Source: Pyropia yezoensis
Lineage: Eukaryota > Rhodophyta > Bangiophyceae > Bangiales > Bangiaceae
Assembly: GCA_009829735.1 (NCBI GenBank)
Contig: CM020619.1
Span: 27,430,063 to 27,494,062, forward strand
Reading direction: 5' to 3'
DNA: 64,000 bases
Position numbers and translations under genes: made by a program. Every line of letters starts with the position of its first letter. Position 1 is the stretch's first letter. Of the stretch, positions 22,893 through 34,053 are shown in pieces. The notes beneath the pieces were generated by a model. It saw nothing but the letters and a program-made list of their open reading frames with translations, was not told where the DNA came from and searched no databases.

Positions 22893-23944
22893 GCCCGGCT
22901 TGTATTTTTTTTTCTCGGTCGAGTGCCTCGTGTTGCAGCAGCTGCGCCCGTCATCACCCCTCCTCCCTTCATTGACTTAGCCGTCCCACTCGCTGATGTG
23001 GACGCGAGGGTTCAGTCCTCGCCCAAGCTCCAAAATCTTACATAAACTACTGTATTCGAGTGTACATCGCGGTCGGAACAGTCCAGAACGTGCAACACTC
23101 AGTGTGGAACAGGAGAGGGCTACTTGTACAAGAGACCCCCACCCATAATCGCGTACGCACTGTACACAGAACATTCTGAGGCTGAACAAACGCAGCCTAC
23201 CCTCGCAAGAACAGCGCCGTGTCTCCTCCAGTCCCCCGATGTCTCGTCGTTGCTGCGTGCCATCTCATAGCGAGGGCATGCACACCGCGGGTACGTACCG
23301 CTCACGCCCTTGACCATCCAGGTCTTGGTCGCCGTGTCCGGTTCGTTTGCTCCGCTCCCCACCACCCGCGTGCCGCGCACATTCTCGCCACCTCCTCATA
23401 CCAGCCCCTTCACCCCCCCGAGTTCTGAGGACGCCCAATCATGCATGGGGCCGGGTGGATCCCGTCACAGTGGGTAGCCAGGCACTCAAAATACCAAACG
23501 GAAGACCAGAAAGCGTACGTAGCAGCTGAAGGTCGTCGCCCTCCCGCCATCTTTTGAAGACCACGCAGCGGCACGGGTGGACTCTGACGTCTGCGCATGG
23601 CAGGGGGGGTGGCGGGAAGTGCGTGGCAGTCGGGTATCGTCGGGTGGGAGGATGCGTCGGACGCCGTGGGATGGCGTGCTTGCAGATCGAGAGGAGCAAT
23701 CGGGACCTACCTGAAGTGTGCGGCAAGCTAAGATTTAACTCCTACTGCATTACGAGATTGAGCTGCTCAACTCTAGTGGCAAAGCTGCCACATGGGTGCC
23801 GCCACATGGCTGACAACCGTTCCGGGACGCATCTGAGTTCGCGGCAGCGAGTTCGCGGCACTTCGTGGCGCTCTGGGATTGGCTGTTGCAGTCCACGTGT
23901 CCCGTGTTGCCGCGAACTCAAGTTGCCGCGGGATGCGGCACAGA

Positions 23945-23964
23945 GTGGCTTTTGCAAAAGCCAC
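23945..23964. repeat. Perfect 20-bp palindrome
   Basis: The arms GTGGCTTTTG and CAAAAGCCAC join without a spacer. It lies within the cluster of GAGTTCGCGGC repeats and may belong to the same degenerate small element. Confidence 0.6.
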
Positions 23965-24234
23965 TTTTTGACGCATCCTGCAGCAGTCTGAGTTCCCGGC
24001 AGCGCCGTCGCGGCAGCATTTGCGCCATTAAATTCATCAGAACTGCAGGACTTCATTCCCCAAAACAGCTTGGCCGGCCCAGGGATCTCCCACGGACAGG
24101 TCCTGTATGAACACGGCGGCGGCGCAGGCACGCGGGGTCGCGACCAGAAGGGTGGCACATGCCGCGCTGTGCGCGGTGGGTCGACAGACAACGCCGGGAC
24201 GGAGCGTTCACCTCACCCGCCCCCCCTCTGGCCG

Positions 24235-24411
24235 TCACCCGGTTGTTGCTGCCACTGCAGGCTCTCCCGCCATCCCAAGCACCTCCTCAAATGAGACGGG
24301 GCGTTCACGCAGCGCCATGCGGCGGGCGGCCGTGTCAACGCAGCTGGTCTCCAGCTCTGCGGCAAAAAACAGATTGTTGACCATCATGGCCTCCATTGCC
24401 GAGTAGTCCAT
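24235..24411 (-). pseudogene. Possible third transposase C-terminal remnant
   Basis: A 58-residue frame reads YSAMEAMMVNNLFFAAELE, later FEEVLGM. Its spacing of SA..A.M.N...A.EL and the later EE resembles the transposase tails at 12,200, 22,203 and 22,722. Similarity is weak and I find no terminal repeats around it, so this is tentative. Confidence 0.3.
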
Positions 24412-25545
24412 CGCTGTGCAATAGGGAGGGGAGCTCCGGGGGTATAGGGGGAAGGGGGGGGGTATCTTGATGCACCGGCAACAGCTCTGCAGGGGCGAGC
24501 AGGTCGTCGGCATGGACGTGGAGACCAGTGTGGACCAGCAACCATGGTCCCCAGATTTTTTGCGAAACAGATTGGTCGATTGGTCCTAAGAAGTTTTGTA
24601 ACTACATGGACCCAACTGCTATGTATTAGGCGTTGTCCGAGGCTCCAACTCAATGACTATCTGCGATGTCCAAAAAGACGCATCGGATGTAGCAACGAGC
24701 TCGCGGCGCGAGAACTCGATAAGCCGCGACCTCGACCGTGTCCCGGAACGGCCGTCAGAGGGGTTCCCAGACGTGTGGCGAGTTTGTGGCATGAGTTGTG
24801 GCGTTTCGTGGCATGATTTGGTTGGCTGCTGCTTGCCACGTGCCTTGCCCCTGCGTCACAACCAGTAACGCAAACTGGGGGGCCGTCTTTCAGGAAAAGG
24901 GGCCGAGCCATGTGGCGTGTGTGTCGCGGCGGCATGTGGCAGCCGTCCTCCCCTCAAGTGTGCTCCACACAGTTGCGTTACTGGATCTCCCGTGGGAACA
25001 AATTGTTACGGACGGACCTAGATCGTCACCTGCCGCCGCCGCCGTCACCGTCTGGCTCGGGTTTTTGAACCGTCGGGCTCCCCTAATCACAATTTCCCAC
25101 CGCTGACCGTTAGGCCCGTCCCACCGTCCGCTGCGTCCCTCGGTCTCCGTCCACTACGCCAGGGGAGGTCGTCTTTCGCCCAAAGCAGCACCGTAGAATG
25201 GAGCTCCTGCGCTAGAGGGGGAGAGGTGCTCGGGTTGCCTGGGGGTCTCCGGGCGAGGATCTGCACGGACTGGGGGGGGGGGCATCTGGGCGGGTTGCAG
25301 GACGGATTCTCCAGCGGTCGGGGGGGGGGGGACGCGCGCTGGGATGCGGTGGGGGGGGGCGTGCCTCGGCGGGTCGGGGGGGGGTTCCTGTGGTGGTTTG
25401 AGGGGTAGTGGGGAGGGGGTGGCAGGGGGAGCGTCAAGGTGGGGGCGGGTGGACCTGGAGACACTGTGGGCAGGGCTCTTTGGTGGGGGAGTGGGGGCAT
25501 GTATAATAGTAAATGGAAGAAATTTTATCAACCACCGCGCCACAA

Positions 25546-25620
25546 ACTCAGGTGTCTGGGGCTGCTAGAGCCCTTGTGGCGCCGAGTTTGTGACGCCACG
25601 AACGTGCGCCACAAACTCGC
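25546..25620. repeat. Cluster of GCGCCACAAACTC-type repeats
   Basis: It contains CGCCACAAACTC at the left, GCCGAGTTTGTG in the middle and GCGCCACAAACTCG at the right, so the motif appears in both orientations within 75 bases. It is related to the palindrome at 21,807. Confidence 0.5.
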
Positions 25621-25660
25621 AACCGTGTCTTGGAACGCCCCGCAAAGTGCCCGTGACAAA

Positions 25661-25683
25661 CGACTGGTATCACGGGACCCACC
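25661..25683 (-). mobile_element. Left part of the interrupted element fragment E2R
   Basis: Read on -, GGTGGGTCCCGTGATACCAG continues the gag of the E2R fragment that resumes at 34,700. Homology to E1 gag (26,811-26,835) stops at about 25,661, where E2R is truncated. The last five bases, CCACC (25679-25683), are the target duplication of E1. Confidence 0.75.
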
Positions 25684-26328
25684 TGTGGCGTTCTGAGCCC
25701 CTGGGACCGTTGGAACCCGGGAGACTGACTTGGGACCCGGCTGGCAGCGTTACGTGGAACCACGCGCTGGCCGAGGATCCCTGCATCGGTGGCCCGGGGC
25801 AGTGGCGACATGCCCGGTGCCCTAATTGGTCACCCGGAGCGGTGGACTTGCCGGGTTGGGGCATACTGACCTTCGGGTTATTTGTTAGATTTTTCGCATT
25901 TGTTTTCCTTGCGTGATTTCGTGTCTTTCCCCTTTTTCCCACTGGGTTTTTTTCGGGGATTGACATTTGTGTGTGGGGGGATTTTGCTTGCTTTTTGTGT
26001 GTTGGCCCGGTGAGCGGCCGGTGCCTTGCTGGCACTTGGCCCGCTGGAGGCGCCCTCTGGGGGCCTCGCTCAGGGCCCCTGGAGGGGCCAGGGGGGGAAG
26101 GATCTTGAGGGGTGCTCCGGGGTTTTCCCCGAGGCCATCTTGTAAAATCAACAGTACTTTGGGTTCCTTCTCCCTCGGGCTTTTGTCCTGTTTACCTTTG
26201 CCTCGTATCGTGGCGGGCGAGTGGACCTGCAAGGGCTCTTACCTGTTCCTTCCTGGGCTTCGGACTGTGGTCTCTGTGTGTGTGGTTGTGGTTTCTGGGT
26301 CCGGGAATCTGGGTCCCATTACGCTACA
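25684..26328 (+). repeat. E1 5' LTR
   Basis: 645 bp, starting TGTGGCGTTCTGAG and ending TTACGCTACA. It matches 34,054-34,699 over its full length. Related LTRs are found in E2R and, more distantly, in E2. Confidence 0.9.
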
Positions 26329-26332
26329 TTTA

Positions 26333-26349
26333 TGGTGGAGCAGCAGGGG
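26333..26349 (+). other. E1 primer-binding site
   Basis: TGGTGGAGCAGCAGGGG starts four bases after the LTR. It begins TGG, as needed to pair with the CCA end of a tRNA. The same sequence, with at most two changes, follows the 5' LTRs of E2, E3 and E4. It does not look like the usual initiator-Met site (TGGTATCAGAGC). Confidence 0.6.
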
Positions 26350-26469
26350 AGGGCTTTACTCTTCTCCCGTATCGGGACAGCCCTCTTCCTTCTCTGTGGC
26401 GTTTGGTTCCTTGGTTCCCGTTTCTAGTAACGAGATCGTTTGATTCAGGTCGAGTGCCGCACGGCCAAC

Positions 26470-28176
26470 ATGACGGACCCTGTCCCTTCGGGCGGTCGGG
26501 GCCGTGGTGCGCCGTCGGACGTTTCGATGGTTACTCCCGCTGGTCGTGGGCGCGGCGGTCGCTCGGGTCCGTCGAACCGCGGTGGAGGCGGGCCGACAGG
26601 GATTCCTCGTCGGGGGACAGCGCCCCCGGGTGGGTTCCGGGCTACAACGGGTCAGGATTTATGTGGGAACGCGGGTTCCGAGTCAGGGACCCGAGTTCCA
26701 CATCCGGCTACTGTTGCTGGGTCCCCGGACATTGTGTCCACACTGGAAACGTTTCGAAATGAGATTATGGCTACTGTTTCCCAGGCCCTGAGCCAGAGTC
26801 CTGCCGGCCAGGGTGGGTCCCGTGATACCAGTCGTTCCGATCGTTCTCGTTCCCGCCGTCGCCGGCGTCGTCATCATTCAAGTGGCTCCTCTTCCTCTTC
26901 TTCCTCTGGTACCACATTTTCATCCGCCATTGACGAGGAGGACCTGGAACCCATTCGGAATCCACGAACCGAGCCCCAGGTAATCAAGTGTTCCGACGAT
27001 CGTTTTGCTCGGGTCCTGGACTATCGTGCGTACCGCCTACGGAACAAGAAATCGACTTATGGAACTCGAGAAGCACGCAAGATGGGACGGGTTGCTCGTA
27101 ACATGAAACATTCTTTTGCTGGGTACCCTAATTTCTCTGGGAAGGAGGCCCTCAAGGTGTTCACGTGGCTCCGCAAACTGACTAAGGCATGTAACGATAA
27201 TGGGGTTTTCGAGGGCATGGCCCTGTACGCGATCCCTCATTTCCTGTCTGGGGACGCAGAACTGCGGTATACTCGGGCCCTTTCGGACTCCTCAAGCGCG
27301 TCAGGTGGCGCTTCGATCACGAGTTACCCCGAGGCTGTTAACTGGTTCCTTGAAACGTACGCTGAACCCCATGCGTTGGCATTGGCGCAGGACAAGTTCA
27401 GTCGGGCCGCCAAGGAACCAGATGAGGGTATCGAGGCTTTTGCGGTACGCTTACGGGGTCTGACGGAACTATGCGGTAACATCCACACCGAAGGTACCAT
27501 GAAACAGCAGCTGTTTCAAGGGCTCCCTGAGTACCTACGTACGGACGCATTTGTTTACAATATCCCTGACCGTACGTACCAGCAGCTGGTAACGTTTACT
27601 GCGGGCAAGAACAAGGCGGCTACCGAGGTTATCAAGATGGCCCGAGGGTCCTCTGTGACCAAGGCTGGCCCCTCAGGAACCGTCCACAGACCCACTGAAC
27701 CGAGGCCCAATCGTTCGTTGGACTCGTCCCCGTTGATGGCTGTTAATCCTATGGGCCCCTCTACGATCCTTAAGGGCCCCCTCGAGAAGGAAGCTGAGAA
27801 GAACGGGTCGGGTCAAGTGTTTGGGTTCAAGGGACCCACGCCCCAGCTCGTGGGAGTACGTACCATGGACAGTCGACGTCCGTACCGTTGTTACCTTTGT
27901 TGGGAACCGGGTCACATGGCCCATCAATGTTCCATGTTGTCTGAGGTCCAACGGAAAGCGGTTCTCCAGGCCCGGGACTCGTTCCTTGCGGCCACTCGTG
28001 GACGGAGTCAGAGTACCGAAGTAAAGCCGAATGCGGACCGCCAGTTCCATCGTCAAATCCGGGTTGCTATGGTTCAGGCCCTTTGTGAAGGGATTAACCT
28101 CTCGGATGACGAGGCGGACCAAGCGTACCAAGTGAACGACGGTTCCCAGGAGCCGGGACCCTCGGGAAAAGAGTAA
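26470..28176 (+). CDS. gag: E1 gag
   Basis: 568 residues from the ATG at 26470, which matches the start in E2R; the frame runs back to 26,440 without an ATG. The N-terminal 100 residues are Gly/Pro-rich, followed by a basic RSRSRRRRRRHH and a Ser run. The capsid-like part (about 175-400) includes FSGKEALKVFTWLRKL and SYPEAVNWFLETYAE. One CCHC zinc knuckle, CYLCWEPGHMAHQC (CX2CX4HX4C), lies near residue 475. Gag forms the virus-like particle and packages RNA. The frame is intact. It ends with ..S-G-K-E-stop over the slippery heptamer at 28,164. Confidence 0.88.
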   Translation: MTDPVPSGGRGRGAPSDVSMVTPAGRGRGGRSGPSNRGGGGPTGIPRRGTAPPGGFRATTGQDLCGNAGSESGTRVPHPATVAGSPDIVSTLETFRNEIMATVSQALSQSPAGQGGSRDTSRSDRSRSRRRRRRHHSSGSSSSSSSGTTFSSAIDEEDLEPIRNPRTEPQVIKCSDDRFARVLDYRAYRLRNKKSTYGTREARKMGRVARNMKHSFAGYPNFSGKEALKVFTWLRKLTKACNDNGVFEGMALYAIPHFLSGDAELRYTRALSDSSSASGGASITSYPEAVNWFLETYAEPHALALAQDKFSRAAKEPDEGIEAFAVRLRGLTELCGNIHTEGTMKQQLFQGLPEYLRTDAFVYNIPDRTYQQLVTFTAGKNKAATEVIKMARGSSVTKAGPSGTVHRPTEPRPNRSLDSSPLMAVNPMGPSTILKGPLEKEAEKNGSGQVFGFKGPTPQLVGVRTMDSRRPYRCYLCWEPGHMAHQCSMLSEVQRKAVLQARDSFLAATRGRSQSTEVKPNADRQFHRQIRVAMVQALCEGINLSDDEADQAYQVNDGSQEPGPSGKE

Positions 28177-28201
28177 CGGGGGGCGGATCGAAACGGCCCC
28201 C
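28164..28201 (+). promoter_or_regulatory. Putative -1 ribosomal frameshift site, E1 gag/pol
   Basis: Heptamer G GGA AAA (28164-28170, spaced as gag codons) is followed two codons later by the gag stop TAA (28174-28176). From 28,170 the -1 frame is open into protease. A possible stem starts eight bases after the heptamer: GGGGG at 28,178-28,182 with CCCCC at 28,197-28,201. This is the layout of retroviral -1 frameshift signals. Confidence 0.65.
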
Positions 28202-31200
28202 TCCCCATCGTCGGGATAGTACCTGCTCGTTTGCAACTGCGTTGGGGTTCTCCAAGATCTTTAAGGGCCCCGTTATACCTGTAAGTTCTGAGTCTCCTAT
28301 TACTGTGAAAATCCCTTGTTCCTGTTTGCCCTCCCTGGCACGACGATCCAAGTCTGGGCTCCGCCGTCGGATGGGGATGAAGAAGCCCTATGGGTTCAAG
28401 GGTACCTTGCTTGTACTGCGTAAGAGAAACTTTGCTTTGAACGCCTTGGTTCGATTGGACAAGGAGGAACCGAAGGACACTACGGCTATCCTGGACACTG
28501 GTGCTGGGCCAAGTGTGGTACGTGAGGACATCCTCCCTGACGGGTGGGGACGACTGGCGTCAAGGGCCCCCAAGTCGACGCACGTGTGTGACGCCTCGGG
28601 TCAGTTGGTACGGGCCCGTGGGATCGTGGAACTATCGGTTATTGTGAACGGGAAGCCGATGGAGTTCGAGTTCATCGTGGTCAGGGCCCTCTCAGTACCG
28701 TTGATCCTCGGGATGGGCTTTCAGAAGGAACACGTTAAGGCGATCTACCCTGGAACAGAGTCTGTGCTTTGGAACCTGGGTTTCCTGACCTACGCCAAGA
28801 GAACGTGGGACGGAAAGACCCAGAACGCTTTTCCTGTGAAGGGTAACCCCGTACGCCGAGATCCTTCTGCCCTGTACCTCTCCAAGGGTGTAACTTTGGC
28901 ACCCCGATCCCTCCAAGCGGTCTACGTCAAGTGAGGAACGAATGGACGTTGTTTACTTTATGAACGACCGCACAAGATGGCTAAGAAAGGGGTCCGTCTG
29001 CATAACGCCCTGGCTAACGTACGGACCCGGCGGGACTTCCGGATCCACATCATGAACATCTCGAACCGGGCTGTCAACTTGCCCAAGAACTTCGCCGTTG
29101 GTCTCGCTAGCCCGTACGACGGACCCGTGCTCGAGGTCCCCACTGGTTACTTGCCGGCCCCTAGTGAGGGGGCCGACCCTATTGTTACGCTGGGAACAGA
29201 GCAAGGGAGCACGTCGGGTCAAGCGTCGTCAACGGGGGGCGAGAACTCGGAAGCATCCGATGGAACCACGGTACCCGAGCCGGATACAAAGGGAAAGTCG
29301 TCAGACGGAACCCCGGTCAAGATGCCAAAGGTGGCGTACGAGCTGATCCCGCCTGAACTTCACCAGGCTGTACGTGAACTTTTGGAACGTTACAAGGGTC
29401 TGTGGGACGGACAACTGGGACGTATTGACGTGAAACCCCACCGGATCACTTTGAAGGACGGGGCCAAGCCTAATCGTTCCCAACCGTACCGTACCGGGCT
29501 CCATCATCGGGACCTGATCAAGGAACAAGTGGATAAGCAGACCAAGCTCGGGGTCATTGAACCGTCTCAGGCTGAGTGGTCGTTCCCGGTCGTTTTGGTC
29601 CCCAAGCCCGATGGTACCCCGCGGTTCTATGTTGACTACCGCACACTGAACGATGTGACGGTTGAGGACACGTACCCGTTACCGAGGATGGACGACTGTA
29701 TCGACTTTCTGGGAGAAGCAACCGTGTTTTCGATGTTGGACGCGAACTGTGGTGACTGGCAGATCCCTGTTGCTGCCGAGGACCAGGATAAGACGACGTT
29801 CACGTGTCATGAAGGAACCTTCCGGTACATCAGGCTCCCCTTTGGTCTCACGAACGCTCCGGCTACGTTTCAACGGGCCATTGACATGACCCTGTCCGGG
29901 GTTAAGTGGAAGATGTGCCTCGTGTACCTGGACGACATTATTGTTTTCTCTAAGAACCCTACGGAACACCTGGAACACCTGGAAGAGATCTTTGGGCTAC
30001 TCGCTAAGGCCGGTGTGTCCCTAAAGGCCAGCAAGTGCTGTTTGTTCCATGACGAGGTTGAGTACCTTGGCCATATCGTCGGCAAGGGCCAGCTCCGCGT
30101 GAACGAGAAGAACCTAGTCGGGCTACGGGAAGCCAAGACACCGCGAACCAAAAACGACCTACGCAGTTTCCTGGGAATATTTCACGTTTACCGTCGCTTT
30201 GTTAAGGACTATGCTCAGGTGGCCCGCCATCTGTTGGCTATGACAAGTACCAAGATACCCGACCCTCTGCCTCCTTTTACTCCGGCTCAGACGGACGCGT
30301 TTGAGGAACTGAAGTACCGTCTGACCCACACACCGATCCTGGCGCTTCCGCGACGCTCTGGCCAGTTTATTGTGGATACCGACGCGAGCGCTGACCAGAT
30401 AGGGTGCGTTTGGCTACAGGAACAGGAGGACGGGGCCTACAAGCCCGTGGGTTACTGGAGCAGGGTCCTGAAACAAGCGGAACGGAACTATAGTACCACG
30501 GAACGCGAGTGCCTCGCGGTTGTCTGGGCTCTCTTTCTGTTACGACCGTACCTAGAGGGGACACGCTTCGTTGTACGCACGGACCACACCGCTTTGAAGT
30601 GGATGCTACACATGGACGGAGCCCATGGACGTTTGGCTCGCTGGCGACTCCGGTTAGCCGAGTACAATTATACCGTTGAGTCCCGTCCTGGTCAGCACCA
30701 CCATGCTGCCGACTTTATGTCAAGGCTAGAAACTACGGGACACGACCGAGGACCTATACCTGAGGAGATACCTTCCCTGTTAACTATGGCCAACTTTGTT
30801 ACCGGATGGGTCCGCCCGAACTTCAAGACACACAAGAGGTACCTACCGTTGTCGGTTGACAGGATCCTCAAGGCTCAGGGGAATGATAAGCGTTGCAAGG
30901 AGCTTCAGGAAGAGATGAACCGGAACGCTAACTCGCGGTACGGGGAAACACCTGAAGGGTTACTTGTACGACTGGCTCCTCTGGACCGAGCCGTTCAGAT
31001 TGTGGTCCCCATGGAACTACAGCAGGAGGTACTGACTTTGGAACATGAACCAGGCCACGCGGGACACCCAGGGATCAATAAGATGTATACCTCTATGAGA
31101 CGAACGTTCTACTGGGAAACCATGGTGGCCTACGTGCACGCTTTTGTTACCAACTGCACCGCTTGTTCCAAGGGCAAGGTTCAAGGACGGCGACGTACCA

Positions 31201-32426
31201 GTCCGTTGAAGTTGTTCCCCGCCACGGATCCCTTTAAGGACGTATGCCTTGACCTGTTGGGACCCTTGCCCGAGACAGTGAACGGGAACAAGTACCTTTT
31301 GGTTATCGTGGACAGGTTTACCAAGCTTACCAGAGTGGTACCCATCAGCAGTCAGGACGCGGAAGTGGTGGCCTCGGCCTTCTTGGATACATGGGTCGCT
31401 TCTAACGGGCCCTCGGAAACGTTACTGACTGATAACGGGCCCCAGCTGGCGTCCACGCACTTCCGTGGCGTCTGCAGTATGCTTGAGATCAAACATGTAA
31501 CGTCAACCACGTACCATCCGCAGACCCAGGGACAAGTGGAACGCTTTAACCGTACTATTGTGGCCCTGTTACGTACGTACATCGAGGGCCACCAGGACCA
31601 GTGGGACGAATTGGTTTCTGTGCTTACCGTGGCGTACAACACAAGGCCACAACAGAGTACCGGCGTGGCCCCGTTTGAGTTTGTTATCCCTGAACGCGTG
31701 CGTACCTTTGCACTGGACCGGCTCCCAGGGTCCCCGTATCCCAACGAGTTCAGTGGCAACGCACGCCAGGTACGCGAGATGAGACGGGCCCACCTGAGGA
31801 ACCTAGCCTTCACGGTACGCAAGAACCTTGACCTGGCCAAGCGTCGGTACAAGAGGGGTTACGATAAGCGGGTTACGCCTGTGAACGAGACCCTTCGCGT
31901 GGGAGACTGGGTGTACGTGGATACCTACGACGACAGTCAGAAGAAACTGGACAAAAGGGTCAAGGGTCCCTAGCGGATCGTGGACCGGGATGGGCACACG
32001 TTCACGGTACTGGTTGAAGGGATCCGTGACCGGGTTAGTAGTGACCATGTGGCCCGTGCGCCCACACCCTTTGGCCAGACGGACTCCACGTCCATGTTGC
32101 ATGGCCCGCAAGAACCGGTTGTACTCGTGGACCACGAGGACTCTGGTACCCCTTTTGTTTGGGAACGTTTCATGGGGCACAACAGGGACCAGGAAGGGAA
32201 CGTTTGGCTCTTGGTACGCTTGTGGGGTTACGCCCAGTCCGAGGATACCTGGGAACCTTACCACAAGCTCGACAGGGCCACGGTTATCCAGTACTGTGAA
32301 CGCGTTGGTACCGAACCTCCACTGCGGGAGGAGGAGGCCATCGTACTACTGGAACCGTTCAAGGCCATCTATGCTGTGTGGCCCTGGAACCTTGAACCGG
32401 GTGCAGATATGCGGCCCCGTTGCTAA
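28170..32426 (+). pseudogene. pol: E1 pol: PR-RT-RNaseH-INT-chromodomain with two nonsense codons
   Basis: One frame throughout, entered from gag by a -1 shift. Protease: ILDTGAGPS at about 28,491; the usual LILGMDF reads LILGMGF here. A TGA at 28932-28934 separates protease from RT; E2 and E3 read through this point. RT: LVYLDDIIVFS (YLDD at 29925-29936). RNase H: FIVDTDAS, TERECLAVV and RTDHTAL. Integrase: the GHPGINKMY..C..C zinc region, then D in CLDLLGPLP, D in LTDNGPQ and E in GQVERFNRT. A TAG at 31971-31973 (GP-stop-RIV where E3 has GPYEIL) cuts off the C-terminal part, which includes the chromodomain (LLVRLWGYAQSEDTWEP). Chromodomains tether integration to modified histones. Catalytic residues are present, so the copy may have decayed recently. 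Confidence 0.85.
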
Positions 32427-34053
32427 CCCTGGGCCACGCAGCCTTTACCTGGTCAGCCGGGTCCCCGAGGCCAAGTGCTGGTTGAGACACCCGAGTGGGT
32501 GGGCAGGTTGGTGGTTCGACTCGGGACACCAAGGGCAACATTTGGTTCCTGCAAATATTTTTTGATGGGGGGGGCTACTTTATTGTCATCGTCGTGGCGA
32601 CCATCGTGTTCCCCGGCATCGAAATCGGCAAAGTCGCATCTTCTTCCCCGGGCGCGGGAGCGGATTAGAGGCGTTCCAAGAATGTGGGATCAAAGATTTA
32701 TCACTAGTTGGCGTTGCAACGCGGAGGTTGCTTACACGAAATCCCACTCATGTCTCTCCCCCCCACGACCCCCTGCGACCTTGGACGCCCTCCTCCGTGG
32801 AGCTGGGCACGCTGGCAAACCTCTGTGTCCCTGACGTGGGTCCGTGTGAACCTTGACGGGACCCTCTTGACTGCCCTTGACCCTTCCACGTTGGTGCCCT
32901 TGGTGCCTTGCCTCGCGGCGGGTGCCTCGTCGCACGCGGTGGTGTCCTTGGTCCTGGTCTCCCTTGCTTCCTTGGGTCCCGCGTACCTTGTCCTGTTGTA
33001 CCGGTTGACTTCTCGGTTCCACGTTCTGTCGCTACCCGGCTTGTTGAACGCTTCCTTGACGGTCCCCTACCTCCCGTGAACCCGTTGGTGCTTGGACATG
33101 TTGTCGCCTCGTACGGGTTGCCTGGACGGTTGCACGTCGGTACCAGCACTTGGTCGCAGGAGCCCATCGGTACCACGTCCGTCGTCCGTCTTGTTCCCGT
33201 CGGTCTCCTCGGAGCCCATAAGGTTGCGGGGCCCCACACGACCTGGATTCCCTTCGGGAGCGTGACGACCGCGTACAGCTGGCCCGCCCCAGTTTCCTCT
33301 TGGTTCGCAGGTAGTACGCCTGGCCCAGTAGCGGGGCCACCTTGAGTAGCACGTACGCCTTGCCCACCCGGTACGTCTGGCCCAGAAGCGGGGCCACCTC
33401 GAGCCGCTCGGTCACCTTGAAGGCTGGGGGCCCCAGGGCCCGCGCCAGCAGGCGAACCCGCCGCGGCGCTGCCGGTATCCATGAGGGCCCGGGTGGAGGG
33501 GAACGTGGTGGTACGTGTGGTGGGGTACGTGGGCACTGAGACGGAGAAGGGGAACGAGGAAACGGGGGAGAACGAGGTGGCCACGGGAAGCGCCGCGGGG
33601 ACGATGGTACGATGGGACCCGGGTGCTGGAGACGAGGGAACCCGTGAGGGTGCTCTTATCCACTGGCCCCCTGCGTTCCAAATGGTACCAGGGCTGCGCC
33701 CACGTTCCGCTGGCCCCCGCCTGTGCCCCTACACCGCGTCACCCCCCCCTGGCGTGCGGCGCCACATGGGGAGGGCGACGGGGAGGAGGAATGCAGGTGG
33801 GCGGCCGGCGCGGGCTGCGCAACACCCCCTTCGGTTTCCCCTACGCTTGGCCCACACCTCTCCTGTACCCGCCCCTGGCCAGTCTGAACGGGTTCCCCTG
33901 GCACAAGACACTTGTTGGGGGGCCCCTGTTGACAGACACTGGCCCCACATCCCGTACGTTGCGGCCCTGTTGTAACCCTGTCAGACGTTCCCCAGTCCCT
34001 TTCCTCGGTTTCCTTGTTGGCCGGCGGGACGCTCGGCCCTAGTGAGGGGGCCA
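32427..34053 (+). other. E1 3' internal region
   Basis: 1.6 kb between the pol end and the 3' LTR. It has no convincing + gene. A hydrophobic stretch reading GGGYFIVIVVATIVFPGIE (about 32,564-32,625) has a counterpart in E2 at about 53,881. On -, a frame of 278 codons (32,748-33,584) is Pro/Gly/Arg/Thr-rich and has no clear counterpart in E2, so I do not call it a gene. The segment ends with the polypurine tract. Confidence 0.55.
34041..34053 (+). other. E1 polypurine tract
   Basis: AGTGAGGGGGCCA directly precedes the 3' LTR. E2 has AGTGAGGGGGCAA at the same place. It primes plus-strand DNA synthesis. Confidence 0.65.

Larger units (their letters stand above)
21905..23162 (+). mobile_element. 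Internally deleted pogo-like element
   Basis: 1,258 bp, bounded on both sides by TA (21903-21904 and 23163-23164). The outer 18 bases are a perfect inverted repeat beginning CAGTGCGTACGCGATTAT. The left 125 bases match the right end of the autonomous-type element at 14,320-14,439, and the right end matches that element's left end at 11,701. Between them the DNA-binding and catalytic parts of the transposase are gone; two copies of the 3' coding end remain. It is a non-autonomous derivative that would need a transposase from elsewhere. Confidence 0.8.
23165..25660. other. Repeat-rich spacer
   Basis: No complete gene. It holds a possible third transposase-tail remnant (24,235-24,411, -), several GAGTTTGTGGC or GAGTTCGCGGC repeats, a perfect 20-bp palindrome at 23,945-23,964, and a G-rich + strand stretch at about 25,250-25,450. 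The truncated end of a retrotransposon fragment follows at 25,661. Confidence 0.45.

Noticed and set aside
32748..33584. A 278-codon minus frame in the E1 3' region, at a place similar to the E3 opposite-strand gene
   Set aside because: Pro/Gly/Arg/Thr-rich, without likeness to the E3/E4 protein and without a clear counterpart in E2.
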